Source of the DNA: Candidatus Acidiferrum typicum
Lineage (GTDB): Bacteria; Acidobacteriota; Terriglobia; Acidiferrales; UBA7541
Length of the DNA: 64,000 nt
NCBI GenBank assembly: GCA_002478115.1
Contig: DLMH01000049.1
Span: 13,200 to 77,199 of the forward strand
Reading direction: 5' to 3'
Shown: positions 1 through 8,517 of the stretch, in pieces
Layout of the letters: each line of letters opens with the position of its first letter
Numbering within the stretch: the first letter of the stretch is position 1
The notes under the pieces: generated by a model
Seen by the model: the letters and a program-made list of their open reading frames with translations, nothing else
Database searches by the model: none
Told to the model about the DNA's origin: nothing
Made by a program: the position numbers and the translations under genes

Positions 1-449
1 TCGCCCCGCCGGAAACCACGCAAGCCATCCGCAAGGTCCACGACTTTCTCACCGTTGGCGCGGCCGCTCCGCTGCAGCAAGCCGGCGCCCTCGCGCTCAA
101 GTCGCCGCAGTCCTACTACGACAAGCTGGCCGCCAACTACGCCGCCAAGCGCGAGCGCCTCCTGAAAATTCTCACCGCCTCCGGCTTCACCGTTTACAAG
201 CCACGCGGGGCCTATTACATCATGACGGACATCTTCCGCTTCCATTTCGACGAGGCCAAATACCCCGCCGATTCGCGCGACGTCTCCTTCGCCAAATATC
301 TCGTCGAACACATCGGCGTAGCCTGCGTGCCCGGCTCCAGCTTCTACAACGACGCCCGCGACGGCGCCTCCCAGGTTCGCTTCACCTTCTGCAAAAGAGA
401 AGCAACCCTAGCCGCCGCCGAAGCCCGCCTCGCCAACCTCCATGCCTGA
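1..449 (+). CDS. Class I/II aminotransferase, C-terminal part (5' end outside window)
   Basis: The reading frame is open from base 3 to the stop at 447-449 and encodes about 148 residues. The stretch HDFLTVGAAAPLQQAGALAL matches the PLP-dependent fold-type I family near methionine/kynurenine aminotransferases, where this segment lies C-terminal to the PLP lysine. The later segments PRGAYYIM, VACVPGSSFY and RFTFCK are the usual small-domain landmarks; the Arg that binds the substrate alpha-carboxylate is expected in the last one. The catalytic Lys is outside the window, so the substrate cannot be assigned. An internal ATG at 222 is not the start because homology runs upstream of it. Confidence 0.85.
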   Translation, partial: APPETTQAIRKVHDFLTVGAAAPLQQAGALALKSPQSYYDKLAANYAAKRERLLKILTASGFTVYKPRGAYYIMTDIFRFHFDEAKYPADSRDVSFAKYLVEHIGVACVPGSSFYNDARDGASQVRFTFCKREATLAAAEARLANLHA

Positions 450-510
450 CACGTCTCGTAGCGGATGGTGAATCACACCGGCTAAATCCGCCGCTTCGAA
501 GGAGATTAGA

Positions 511-1071
511 TTGCGACCAACACCTAACACGACAAAGAAACAAGTCATCTTCTTCCTAATCGACGTGTTCAGGCCGGTTTACTACATATTGGCTTTTTTC
601 TTACCCCTTATTTGGAAGGTGTTCTTCTCTTGGTGGTTAGGTCCACTATTGGATCACCATTTCGACCAATTGTTTGAAGCTGAAATTAGACAGGCCGCGC
701 CGTTTCTATTTGATCTTTTTGGAGGGAAAGTGAGGCAGCCTCCCCAACCGGAGCCGAAAGGATCGCAGATTGAGCGTGTTTGCATCGCAACGGAAAATAT
801 AATCTTCCAATTCTCCCGTTGGCACAGAGAAGACTATAAGGTGCTAGTTTCGCCCGCATTTTTGCCAAATAATTCCTACGATCTTATCGACGCGCTGCGA
901 GTGGCCGACCCCGTCGATCAGACTATAAGCTCACCCAAAGCTTATAGCTGGCCCTTATTCGCTCGACTGCTAGAGCCGAGATATCATCTTTTGGAAATCG
1001 CATTTAATCGAGATAACTTTGTAGACACCGAAAAGAAGCTGGCCGAACTGCGCCTGGGCAAAACCGGTTAG
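511..1071 (+). CDS. Hypothetical protein with N-terminal membrane segment
   Basis: I do not recognise the family. The predicted product has 186 residues and begins with TTG at 511, preceded by a good ribosome binding site (AAGGAG at 499-504). Residues 12-50 hold a strongly hydrophobic, aromatic-rich stretch (IFFLIDVF, YYILAFFLPLIW, FFSWWLGPLL), suggesting one or two membrane helices or a re-entrant hairpin. The rest looks soluble. Base composition is clearly lower in G+C than the aminotransferase gene upstream, which hints at a more recently acquired gene. It stands alone, with no operon partner. Confidence 0.6.
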   Translation: MRPTPNTTKKQVIFFLIDVFRPVYYILAFFLPLIWKVFFSWWLGPLLDHHFDQLFEAEIRQAAPFLFDLFGGKVRQPPQPEPKGSQIERVCIATENIIFQFSRWHREDYKVLVSPAFLPNNSYDLIDALRVADPVDQTISSPKAYSWPLFARLLEPRYHLLEIAFNRDNFVDTEKKLAELRLGKTG

Positions 1072-1107
1072 CGAGGCTGATCGAGGAAAACGGCGACTGA
1101 CCGCTTG

Positions 1108-1139
1108 TGTAGCGGCCGCCTTCTGAGGCGGGCGCTTTT
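1108..1139 (+). repeat. Intergenic repeat, family A (tgtagcggccgcc...)
   Basis: The unit starts TGTAGCGGCCGCCTTCTGAG and continues with GCGGGCGC. It can fold as a GC-rich hairpin (GCCGCC against GGCGGGC around a TTCTGA loop). Near-identical copies lie at 26673-26702 and, inverted, at 51111-51142; a diverged one is at 38601-38630. All are intergenic. Confidence 0.7.
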
Positions 1140-1214
1140 CCTCTGTGGCCTTCATCACCATCTCATTTTTCGAGCTGTGCTAAACTCCCGAAGACCAGAG
1201 AAGGGAACCAAATT

Positions 1215-1628
1215 ATGCCCCTCAATCTCTCTTTAATCCCCAGCGGCAGCAAGCTCGAATCCAATGGCGACGGTCAATCCTTTGACATCTCCACCAGCGA
1301 AACTCGCACCTTTCTCTGCGAGCTTAGCGTCACCGATCAGCTTGAGCAGGAGTCCCTCGAGGTATCCCTGTGGGGTTCCGCGGATGGCCAGGACTTCGGC
1401 AAGAGGCCGTACCTGAAAATTCTGCAACAATTCTATCGCGGCACCACCAAAATGGTTTTGGATCTCTCCCTGCGCCCGAAGGTGCGTTTTCTCCGCGCTC
1501 ACTGGGAACTTAACCGCTGGGGACGCGTCGCCCCAACGCCCATGTTTGTGGTTGGGTTGACCCTGACCGAAATTCCGCCGATGTCTCAAAATACGCCTAC
1601 CAAACGCGGCGTTGTGGCCGTATCCTAG
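1215..1628 (+). CDS. Conserved hypothetical protein
   Basis: Product of 137 residues starting at ATG 1215 with AGAAGGGA upstream. There is no signal peptide or membrane segment. The composition suggests a small beta-rich domain (alternating hydrophobics in LCELSVTDQLEQ, LEVSLWGSADG, KMVLDLS, VRFLRAHWELNRWGR). I have a memory of similar short proteins with a conserved LRAxWxLxRWGR motif in acidobacterial genomes, but no function is known to me. A 134-residue antisense frame over the same bases is treated as a shadow because the sense frame has the better start site. Confidence 0.6.
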   Translation: MPLNLSLIPSGSKLESNGDGQSFDISTSETRTFLCELSVTDQLEQESLEVSLWGSADGQDFGKRPYLKILQQFYRGTTKMVLDLSLRPKVRFLRAHWELNRWGRVAPTPMFVVGLTLTEIPPMSQNTPTKRGVVAVS

Positions 1629-1693
1629 CTGATCCACGGCCGCGAGAGAATTACCCGTTCTGCACCAGACTTTTGTTTTCTGAGTAATTAAGG

Positions 1694-1740
1694 GGTAGGA
1701 AGCTATTGGTCGGTTGTCCTGTGGTGGTTAGCTTCCTACC
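1694..1740. other. Inverted repeat of 12 bp in intergenic space
   Basis: GGTAGGAAGCTA (1694-1705) is perfectly repeated in inverse orientation at 1729-1740, with a 23-base spacer. No T-run follows on either strand, so it is not a classic intrinsic terminator. It lies between two convergent genes; the rest of 1629-1894 shows no gene. Confidence 0.55.
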
Positions 1741-1894
1741 TCGCGAGTGGTCTTGCAGGTATAGACGAAGCTACCCCTCCAAATGTTTCTCGTCCTTTGA
1801 AAATAGTTTGTGGGACTGCACAAAGGTTTCCGGGCGGGATACAAAGCCCCATAGCCTCCCGGGACAATGTACCAAAAAGTTCCCGCGGTAATTC

Positions 1895-3292
1895 TTACCC
1901 CACCTCAACCGTATCCAAATAACGCGCCACCGAGGCCTTCCACCGGAACTTCTCCGTAATGGCCTGCTGTAACGCTTGTGCCGCCGAGGGCTCCCCGTGC
2001 GTCAGGTACACCTGCTTCGGCGGCGCCTGCAGCGCCGTCAGCCACCGCAGCAACTCGCTCTTCCCCGCGTGTGCCGAGAATTGCCCCATCTCCACGATCT
2101 CCGCCAGCACGGGGACGACCTGTCCGAACAGGCTCAAGGTCTTCGCCCCCTCTTGCAAGGCGCGCCCCCGCGTACCCTCGGCCTGGAATCCTCCCAGGAT
2201 CACGGCGTTCCGCGCATCCCCCAAGCGCTGCGCCAGGTGATGCAGCACGCGCCCGCCCGTCACCATGCCGCTCGCCGAGATGATGATGCACGGGGTCTTC
2301 ACGTTGTTGATCTGCTTGGACTCCTCGGCGCTGCGCGTCAGGTGGAATTCGTGCACGCTCAGGGGATCGCCGCCGTTCTGTTCATCGCGCGCAAACAGCA
2401 GGTCGTGATCCTCCTTGTGCTTCAGGTATAGATCCGTTGCGCTCAGCGCCATCGGGCTGTCCACATACACGGGAACCTTCGGGATGCGCTGCAGATTTTC
2501 CAGTTGCCGCAGGTAATACATAAAGGTCTGTGTGCGCCCGATCGCAAACGCGGGAATCACGATGGACCCGCCGCGCTTCACCACGCGATTCACCACATTG
2601 CTGAGCAATTCCAGCGGATCGCCCGCTTCATGTTCGCGGTCGCCGTACGTGGATTCGCACAGCAGCAGGTCAATCTGCTTTTTCACCGGCGTAACGGGAT
2701 CATTAAGGATGGGCTGATCGTAGCGGCCAACGTCCCCGGAAAACACGATGACCGTCCTCTTGCCGTTCTCCGTAATCGTCAGTTCCAGGCTGGAGGAGCC
2801 CAGAATGTGGCCCGCGTCATACGACTCCACGTGGAATTCCGGCGAAATGTCAAAGCCGCCGTTGCGCGGCATCGGTTTCAGCAGCCGCAGCACTGGATCG
2901 ACGTCGTCCGATGTATAGAGCGCCCGGGGATGCGGGTGCTTGCTCCATTTGTGTTTGATGGCGTCCTGCGTTTCTTCTTCCTGCAAGTGCCCGGAATCCT
3001 TCAGCAGGAGTTCCGCCAGCTCGATTGTCGCCGGATTGGCAAAGATCGGCTTGCGAAAGCCGTCGCGCACGAGCACCGGCAGCCATCCGGAGTGGTCCAG
3101 ATGCGCGTGCGTCAGGATCGCGTAGCTGATCGTGTTCAGATCCACCGGCAGCGGATTCCAGTTGCGTTCCTTCAAATCATCCGTGCCCTGAAACAACCCG
3201 CAATCCACCAGCAGTTTCTTGCCGGCCGCTTGCACCAGATATTTGGATCCCGTCACGCAACCTGCTGCGCCCAGAAAAGTGAGTTTTGCCAT
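1895..3292 (-). CDS. Beta-CASP metallo-beta-lactamase nuclease (YSH1/CPSF73-like)
   Basis: The 465-residue product is full length for bacterial beta-CASP proteins, which are zinc-dependent RNA-processing nucleases. The metal motif is plain (LTHAHLDHSG near residues 60-69), followed by FSGDVGRY, the beta-CASP landmarks ESTYGDREH and IPAFAIGRTQ, then SASGMVTGGR, FSAHAGKSELL (distal His) and VYLTHGEPSA at the C-terminus. The order matches COG1236 proteins. No KH or other extra RNA-binding domain is visible. It ends just before the tRNA-Ala gene on the other strand. The start codon is ATG 3292, without a strong ribosome binding site. The RNA substrate is unknown. Confidence 0.9.
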   Translation of the reverse strand: MAKLTFLGAAGCVTGSKYLVQAAGKKLLVDCGLFQGTDDLKERNWNPLPVDLNTISYAILTHAHLDHSGWLPVLVRDGFRKPIFANPATIELAELLLKDSGHLQEEETQDAIKHKWSKHPHPRALYTSDDVDPVLRLLKPMPRNGGFDISPEFHVESYDAGHILGSSSLELTITENGKRTVIVFSGDVGRYDQPILNDPVTPVKKQIDLLLCESTYGDREHEAGDPLELLSNVVNRVVKRGGSIVIPAFAIGRTQTFMYYLRQLENLQRIPKVPVYVDSPMALSATDLYLKHKEDHDLLFARDEQNGGDPLSVHEFHLTRSAEESKQINNVKTPCIIISASGMVTGGRVLHHLAQRLGDARNAVILGGFQAEGTRGRALQEGAKTLSLFGQVVPVLAEIVEMGQFSAHAGKSELLRWLTALQAPPKQVYLTHGEPSAAQALQQAITEKFRWKASVARYLDTVEVG

Positions 3293-3498
3293 GATGCCAG
3301 CATTCTACCGGAACGCCGCCGCCCCCCGCGATGAAAAACCTGCAAAACTGGCACCCGGCGTTCCATGCTTTCGCTTGGCGCAAAGCACCTCGGCGAGGCT
3401 CCCCGCGGCGCCTGCGCGCCATCCATCACGCAATCCTGCAGTGCCCGCCGCTCCGACCGCTCACCGATTTGTGGTAAACTTTTGGAAGTTCCTCCGGT

Positions 3499-3574
<76 letters not shown>

Positions 3575-3612
3575 TTTGAAGAAACCAAAGAACTTACTCT
3601 CGAAAACTGCTC

Positions 3613-3636
3613 ACTGTTACCAGGCACTGTTGCCAG
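3613..3636 (+). promoter_or_regulatory. Candidate integrase arm sites, left end
   Basis: Two tandem copies of ACTGTT(A/G)CCAG (3613-3623 and 3626-3636, 13-bp spacing) lie 40-60 bp inside attL. The same word occurs twice, same orientation, inside the right end at 26459-26479. Paired short repeats near both ends are what tyrosine integrase N-terminal domains bind; the assignment here is by position and sequence only. Confidence 0.6.
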
Positions 3637-3697
3637 CTCTGAATTTTCCTCTTGCATTCAAACATGAATCTTTCACGCTTTCATGAGGAAAACGGAT

Positions 3698-4978
3698 ATG
3701 GCTCATTACACACTCATCGCCCGCATCAACGCAGGTGACGGCAAATTTCCGTTCGTCAACGTGCGGTTCTCGAAGAATCATCGTCCGATTCCAATCGAAG
3801 GAGCAACCTACTACCTCCGTCCGAGTACCAGCGGCAAGCGAACACCATTCAAGATCGGCAAAGATATCACCATGGCTCACACTGCGCTCATCCGAACGGA
3901 GGACGGCCAACCGCTCGAACGCACTGCCGCGTTGCACGCCGCACCAACATCCAGTATTGCCACTGCTGCGCCCCGCAGAAGGGTCGCGGACGCCGCGCGA
4001 GAGTACATTGAGCGGAGCAAGCAAAAATCGCGCAGGACCTACTTGGGTTATCGCGTCGCCGTCAACCTATTCGTCGCCAGTTGTAAGAAGACTTATTTCG
4101 ACCAGATTTGCCGCGACGACATGCTCGACTTTCTGCACGACTTGCGGACTCGTCCATCCAGAGAGACCGGCCAGCCAATCGGCGAGTCAACCGTGTTCAA
4201 CTATTTCCTCAAGACAATGGTCTTCCTCAACGACCGTGGCATCGGGAAGTACGTGGCAAGGGAAGATTGGGTGCAGAAAAAAGACTGGCCTGTCAACGTG
4301 GACAAGCGCAACAGGAACAAGAAATATGCGACCTACACGGAGCACCAGGTCGCTGCCATGATCCAGGTCGCAGACAGCATCGAGGAAGCGCTCGTACGCT
4401 TTCTCGTCGGGACCGGCCTCCGCATCGGCGAAGCAGCGGTCGCCGAGTGGATGGACATCAATTGGGAAGACAAGACGATCTCGGTCCGTTTTAAGCCAAA
4501 GTTCGGCTTCAAGCCCAAAGACTATGAAGAGCGGACCATCGCAGTCAGCGATATGTTTCTCGCCTGTCTCAAGAAGTATCGTCGCAACGCGGCGGATGAC
4601 GCACTGATTTTCCCTTCGCCTGCCACACAGACTGTGGACAAGCATCTAGATCGAATCATTAACGGTCTCATCGACAAGGCGAACGAGGCGGATTACACGG
4701 TCAAGAAACCGAAGAAGCCCTGCCACGCTTTTCGCGTGTTGTATGCCACGCGGCGGCACCAGCACGGCGTTGACATCGAAACCTTGCGGCAGGAACTTGG
4801 GCATTCCGACATCACAACGACACAAATCTACTTACGGTCGGCGAATACAAAGTCCGATGGACACCGCGCCCGAATCAATGAGGCGGACAGGTTCTCTATG
4901 ACCGCAATCTGCAAGCCTTTCCTCCGAGGCACAGTTACCGACCCATCCCCTAAAGAAGAGATTGCTTGTATCCAATAA
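3698..4978 (+). CDS. int: Tyrosine recombinase / integrase
   Basis: Site-specific recombinase, expected to integrate and excise the element at tRNA-Ala. From ATG 3698 the product has 426 residues. An N-terminal arm-binding region is followed by a SAM-like core-binding domain (about 95-190) and the catalytic domain (about 205-400). Visible catalytic residues are R242 (TGLRIGEA), H343 and R346 (CHAFRVLY), H369 (ELGHSD) and the nucleophile Y378 (TQIYLR). I prefer ATG 3698 to ATG 3683 because GAGGA sits 9 bases before it. The gene lies next to attL and reads inward, the usual arrangement for tRNA-targeting integrases. It is intact. Confidence 0.95.
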   Translation: MAHYTLIARINAGDGKFPFVNVRFSKNHRPIPIEGATYYLRPSTSGKRTPFKIGKDITMAHTALIRTEDGQPLERTAALHAAPTSSIATAAPRRRVADAAREYIERSKQKSRRTYLGYRVAVNLFVASCKKTYFDQICRDDMLDFLHDLRTRPSRETGQPIGESTVFNYFLKTMVFLNDRGIGKYVAREDWVQKKDWPVNVDKRNRNKKYATYTEHQVAAMIQVADSIEEALVRFLVGTGLRIGEAAVAEWMDINWEDKTISVRFKPKFGFKPKDYEERTIAVSDMFLACLKKYRRNAADDALIFPSPATQTVDKHLDRIINGLIDKANEADYTVKKPKKPCHAFRVLYATRRHQHGVDIETLRQELGHSDITTTQIYLRSANTKSDGHRARINEADRFSMTAICKPFLRGTVTDPSPKEEIACIQ

Positions 4979-5023
4979 TGGATGTATAATGCTCCATATA
5001 TGGAGAAGTGCGAGGAGGCCAGC

Positions 5024-5458
5024 GTGGCAACCGTCCATCAACTAACAGCGGGCATTGCCTGGGAAAAGCCAGCCGATCTTTCCAGTAAGGATGTGCTGAA
5101 GCGATTGAGCCCCTCGGGGGTGAAGACGTTCTTGAAGATTCGCGAACTTTGGGAATTACGCGATGAAGACGCGAGACAATTGCTGGGAGGCATCTCAAAT
5201 GGTGCATTTTACGAATTGAAGAAAAAGGCGCGTGGCACGCTTGATCAGGACCGGCTAACGAGGATTTCGATTCTAACCGGGATCTTCAAGGGGCTAAACA
5301 TCCTCTACAGCAAGAAGCTCGCCGACCGTTGGATTCAATTGCCGAATGAAAATCCGATGTTTGAAGGGGAGACTCCCCTTACCTACATGGTTAGGGGTGG
5401 ACTGCCGGCGATGTTGCGCGTGCGGCAACTTCTGGATTCTCGCCGTGGCGGGCGATAA
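5024..5458 (+). CDS. Antitoxin of Xre/MbcA/ParS type
   Basis: Type II antitoxin paired with the RES-domain toxin downstream. Residues about 25-85 form a helix-rich Xre-like region. The C-terminal 55 residues carry the toxin-binding (DUF2384) signature: LADRWIQLPN, NPMFEGETPLTYMVRGG and MLRVRQLLDSRRGG. GTG 5024 is chosen as start because GAGGAGG lies at 5012-5018; upstream in-frame ATGs at 4982 and 5000 lack such a site. The stop overlaps the toxin coding region, so translation is probably coupled. Antitoxins of this type usually repress their own operon through the Xre part. Confidence 0.85.
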   Translation: MATVHQLTAGIAWEKPADLSSKDVLKRLSPSGVKTFLKIRELWELRDEDARQLLGGISNGAFYELKKKARGTLDQDRLTRISILTGIFKGLNILYSKKLADRWIQLPNENPMFEGETPLTYMVRGGLPAMLRVRQLLDSRRGGR

Positions 5459-6143
5459 GTTGTTACCCAGCGTTTCGGATGTTCTTCGTGATGACACCCA
5501 TCGTTTAATCCCCTCACGTTATAGCGACCAGGGCGAGAGCGTTCTTACGCGGCTGACTGATGATGCCGAGGATTTGAATGCGCTATTCGAACTTGAGGGA
5601 GCTACAAACGACCGCCTCCTCGGAGAAGCTGGCCTGCTGCCTGGTATTACGGTACGGGAACTGGTCTTTGGCCTTTCTTACTCGCATATTGTCAACGCAG
5701 CATTCACGCACGCCAGTCCCTTCGGCAGCCGCTTCAGTGGGCCGGAACGCGGCGCTTGGTACGCGGCGTTCACCCGCCAGACCTCGGAGCTGGAGGTGGC
5801 TTACCACAAAAGCAAAGAACTGCAGGAGATCAGGTGGCAAGAAAAGGAGATTTTTACTTACGTCGATTTCCTCGCCGATTTTCGGGGCGCGTTTCACGAC
5901 ATCCGCAACGACACACGTTTTGGAAATTGTTTGGACGCAAACAGCTACAAAGCATCCCAACGTTTGGCCGGAGAGCTTCTTGAGCGAGGATCAGCCGGTG
6001 TTGTGTACCCGAGCGTGCGGCATGAAGACGGAACTTGCATAGTGTGTTTCAGGCCCGCGCTCGTGAACAATGTCCGGAAAGGCTCGTCCATCTCCATCAC
6101 TTTTGAAAACGCACTTGCTATTCCCGAAATTCGAGAACTCTAG
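5445..6143 (+). CDS. RES-domain toxin (NAD+-degrading family)
   Basis: The family depletes NAD+ in the absence of antitoxin and resembles ADP-ribosyltransferases in fold. Visible marks are the early Arg in HRLIPSRY, the FSGPERGAWYAAFTRQTSELEVAYHK segment that names the R-E-S family, and the C-terminal QRLAGELLERGSAGVVYPSVR block with a conserved Ser. The start is uncertain: GTG 5445 overlaps the antitoxin end by 14 bases, while TTG 5460 is a shorter choice; neither has a good ribosome binding site, consistent with translational coupling. The product of about 232 residues is normal for the family. Within the element it would stabilise carriage. Confidence 0.85.
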   Translation: MAGDKLLPSVSDVLRDDTHRLIPSRYSDQGESVLTRLTDDAEDLNALFELEGATNDRLLGEAGLLPGITVRELVFGLSYSHIVNAAFTHASPFGSRFSGPERGAWYAAFTRQTSELEVAYHKSKELQEIRWQEKEIFTYVDFLADFRGAFHDIRNDTRFGNCLDANSYKASQRLAGELLERGSAGVVYPSVRHEDGTCIVCFRPALVNNVRKGSSISITFENALAIPEIREL

Positions 6144-6150
6144 TTGACCG

Positions 6151-6987
6151 TCACTTACGCACCTCGCGCTGTGCTAGGAACAGTTCCACAGAGGCAAGCC
6201 GGAACCGAAGACGATTCCCCACCCGGATGTAGTTCAGAAGTTTTCTGGAGACCCAACGACGGATTGTCTTGGGCCTGAAGCCCGTGAGACTGGCCAATTC
6301 ATTTGTGCTCAAAAGAACATTCGGATCATGCTCGTCAAGCAGATGCTGCTTCGACAACCTGAAGGCCCCTTTTTTCTCCGCCGGATTTTCTGCTTGTTCT
6401 GGCTGAATGTCGCCCTTCGCGCGGGACAAGTTTGGGCTCAATAGCGCCCTCCGAACAACCTCTGCTTCCGGCGGAAGCTGGTTGTAACGAACAACCTTGT
6501 CTGCCTGTTGCACCAGAATATAGTCCGACATCTCGCGTCCAGTCTGCTCACGATACACTCGGTTCATTTCGGCTCGCGAACGACCTACTACTCTCGGTGC
6601 CCATTTCTCGAATGCCTTGACCAAGCCCTTGCCCGCAAGTCCTTGTTGTCGCAACACACCCAGGAGAATCTTTGCCTCCCATAGAGGAGACACACTCCAT
6701 TTGCCTCGTGAGCGGCGATGCTCCTCTTCGCCTGCCTCGATTCTTGAATCGGTTCGCTTTTCGTTGCTATTTGGTTTCGGGATAATCTCCACCGCGGACT
6801 CCGTATGGCTAAGAGGCAACTCGAAAACTCTCGTTCTCGGCGGAGAGCACGCTTCGTATCTGGCCTTCGAATCGCTGCCTTCTTCGACTGCGACGCTTGC
6901 GGACGAATTCACTGCGGTGCGCGAGCCATGTACTCTTAGCGAGTCTGGGTTCTGGCGCGGATCGAGTTGGATGCTGCGATATTTCAT
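6151..6987 (-). CDS. HTH_17/excisionase-like DNA-binding protein
   Basis: Of the 278 residues, only the last 55 are recognisable: LSTNELASLTGFRPKTIRRWVSRKLL then VGNRLRF, a MerR/AlpA-type winged HTH (HTH_17) as in excisionases. The first 100 residues are polar, Ser/Glu-rich and probably disordered; the middle (about 100-165) looks helical. It points toward the RES toxin (convergent, 7-bp gap) and away from the 7113 gene, sharing a 125-bp divergent promoter region with a palindrome at 7077-7097. A role as excision factor or element regulator is inferred. The size is large for an excisionase, so a replication or transfer regulator is also possible. Confidence 0.6.
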   Translation of the reverse strand: MKYRSIQLDPRQNPDSLRVHGSRTAVNSSASVAVEEGSDSKARYEACSPPRTRVFELPLSHTESAVEIIPKPNSNEKRTDSRIEAGEEEHRRSRGKWSVSPLWEAKILLGVLRQQGLAGKGLVKAFEKWAPRVVGRSRAEMNRVYREQTGREMSDYILVQQADKVVRYNQLPPEAEVVRRALLSPNLSRAKGDIQPEQAENPAEKKGAFRLSKQHLLDEHDPNVLLSTNELASLTGFRPKTIRRWVSRKLLNYIRVGNRLRFRLASVELFLAQREVRK

Positions 6988-7076
6988 AGGCTTTCAACAA
7001 TGGAAGTCTTGAACCTTGCGACGGCCCTCCAAAGAATGTGCTTGCTTTAGGTAGGCAATATGGACTACCATTCTGA

Positions 7077-7097
7077 CTACAGTCTATGTGACTGTAG
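7077..7097. promoter_or_regulatory. Palindromic candidate operator in a divergent promoter
   Basis: CTACAGTC (7077-7084) and GACTGTAG (7090-7097) are perfect inverted 8-mers with a 5-bp centre. The site lies between two divergent element genes and 15 bp before the ATG of the rightward one. Binding by the HTH protein encoded at 6151-6987 is a guess. Confidence 0.5.
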
Positions 7098-7112
7098 GAG
7101 ACATTGTCAACC

Positions 7113-8270
7113 ATGATGTCGATTCTAAAGAAGAAACCCCGGCACGAGGTCATCTCGATTCGACTCAGCGAAGACCGCCTCAAGCTGCTGGAGCGCTACC
7201 AGAAAGTCCTTAGTGAGCAATTGAGACGGGAGGTGTCTTTGGGAGAGGCCGCCTTCCTCGTTATCGAGGAGCGCGTCGAAGGGATGGACCGTGAAACAGC
7301 CCGTCATGAAATGCTCAGCACGCCGACCGCTTCCCTCTATCACATTCGCAAGAAGTGGGAATCACAGCACGCACTATCTGCCGCCGAGTGGGATGTGCTC
7401 ATGCACTATGTGCAGATCGGTGCGGAGGAAGATATCCAGGAACCACCTCTGCTCTGGCCTGCGATTCCTTCAAGAGAGGCTTACATCGCTTTGCTGGATG
7501 CCTTCGAAGCGGTTTATGTGAGCCGGAAGAATCCGGGCTCAAAGCACGCCTGGTACTACGTTCGCAACCTCGGTGGCGACTGCGCTGGCGTTCGAACATC
7601 CGATGAGAAGCCAGAACAGAATCACCAAGCAGTTCTGAAACAGATCGCGGCGCGGAAGCTGTTACTGAAACCCTCTGAAAAATGGGAGCGCCCAGGTTCA
7701 GTCGCCAGGTGCCTTCTTGTAGCGATTCGAGACGAAGAGGTAGAAAGCTCCAAACTCGATCAGGTTCTTGCACCATTCTGGCCGACTCTATGGGGACTTG
7801 CCGCTCGGGGCCATTCGCTACGGCACGAACGCCAACCCGTGCGCCTCGTCGGTCCCAACGAAGATGATTTTCGCCACCGGATTATCTTGCCCGAACCGCT
7901 GGAGTCGGATGATCTGAGGCTTTCCTTTGCGGGCATCGGTCGCCCTGAGTTGGGTATGTCGATTGATCTCGGTCCAACTCGTCGCGTGAGCTTTCTAATC
8001 GCCCGCTACCCGGACCTGGCCGAGTTTCAAACCATGCTCGCGGGATGGCCCATGAAGCGTTCGTGGAACGGCAGGCATTTCGTTGCAACGCCCAGCAAGG
8101 AGAAGGGCGGCACGACGATCACGCTTTGGCTGAGACGGAACGATGTTGGCATTGAGTTTACCGAGCGCGAGTGGGTAGCTCTACGTGAACTCTCCCAGAA
8201 AGCCTCAGCCCTTCCTGAGGTTCAGCGGTGGCTGGGAGAGCTTCGGCTGGAGTATGGCGAACAGGGTTGA
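7113..8270 (+). CDS. Element protein of unknown function
   Basis: I do not recognise this 385-residue protein. The N-terminus (RHEVISIRLSEDRLKLLERYQKVLSEQL) has the pattern of a ribbon-helix-helix start: a beta strand with alternating residues, then two helices. It may therefore bind DNA. The rest is soluble, with no signal peptide or membrane helix. ATG 7113 is used, with GGAG 12 bases upstream; TTG 7104 is too close to that site. It precedes the mobilization genes on the same strand, separated by the candidate oriT, so a role in transfer or element maintenance is plausible but not shown. Confidence 0.55.
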   Translation: MMSILKKKPRHEVISIRLSEDRLKLLERYQKVLSEQLRREVSLGEAAFLVIEERVEGMDRETARHEMLSTPTASLYHIRKKWESQHALSAAEWDVLMHYVQIGAEEDIQEPPLLWPAIPSREAYIALLDAFEAVYVSRKNPGSKHAWYYVRNLGGDCAGVRTSDEKPEQNHQAVLKQIAARKLLLKPSEKWERPGSVARCLLVAIRDEEVESSKLDQVLAPFWPTLWGLAARGHSLRHERQPVRLVGPNEDDFRHRIILPEPLESDDLRLSFAGIGRPELGMSIDLGPTRRVSFLIARYPDLAEFQTMLAGWPMKRSWNGRHFVATPSKEKGGTTITLWLRRNDVGIEFTEREWVALRELSQKASALPEVQRWLGELRLEYGEQG

Positions 8271-8309
8271 TAGCGCGAATCGATGGTTTGCGCCGCGTTT
8301 GCGAAGAGC

Positions 8310-8460
8310 GGTGCCTTCGGCACCGGGAGTTGGACGGACACGCCACCCCAAAGTGGGTGCTGCACAGCGCCGCGCAGCGCTTTCGGTTAACTTGCTCACG
8401 CGGCGCGAGTTAGCGATTCTCGGACGCTGGCGGCTAACTTTCGGCGCTATTCGTTAACTT
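8310..8460. other. Candidate origin of transfer (oriT)
   Basis: This 150-bp part of the 247-bp gap before the mobilization operon has three short hairpins (GGTGCC/GGCACC at 8310-8324, CACCC/GGGTG at 8344-8359, and AGCGC/GCGCT just after) and repeated GTTAACTT-like words at 8386, 8433 and 8453, with an inverted one near 8408. oriT sequences usually lie beside the relaxase operon and contain such repeats. No nic site known to me is recognisable. Confidence 0.4.
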
Positions 8461-8517
8461 CTTTGTTTTGTTGAGTGATCGGTTTTCGATGAATTCCCTT
8501 TCTGGAGGCTTCTTGCC

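Noticed and set aside
2504..3334. Long open frame (276 codons) on the plus strand
   Set aside because: It lies opposite the well-supported metallo-beta-lactamase gene; Gln/Arg/His-rich composition is typical of an antisense shadow.
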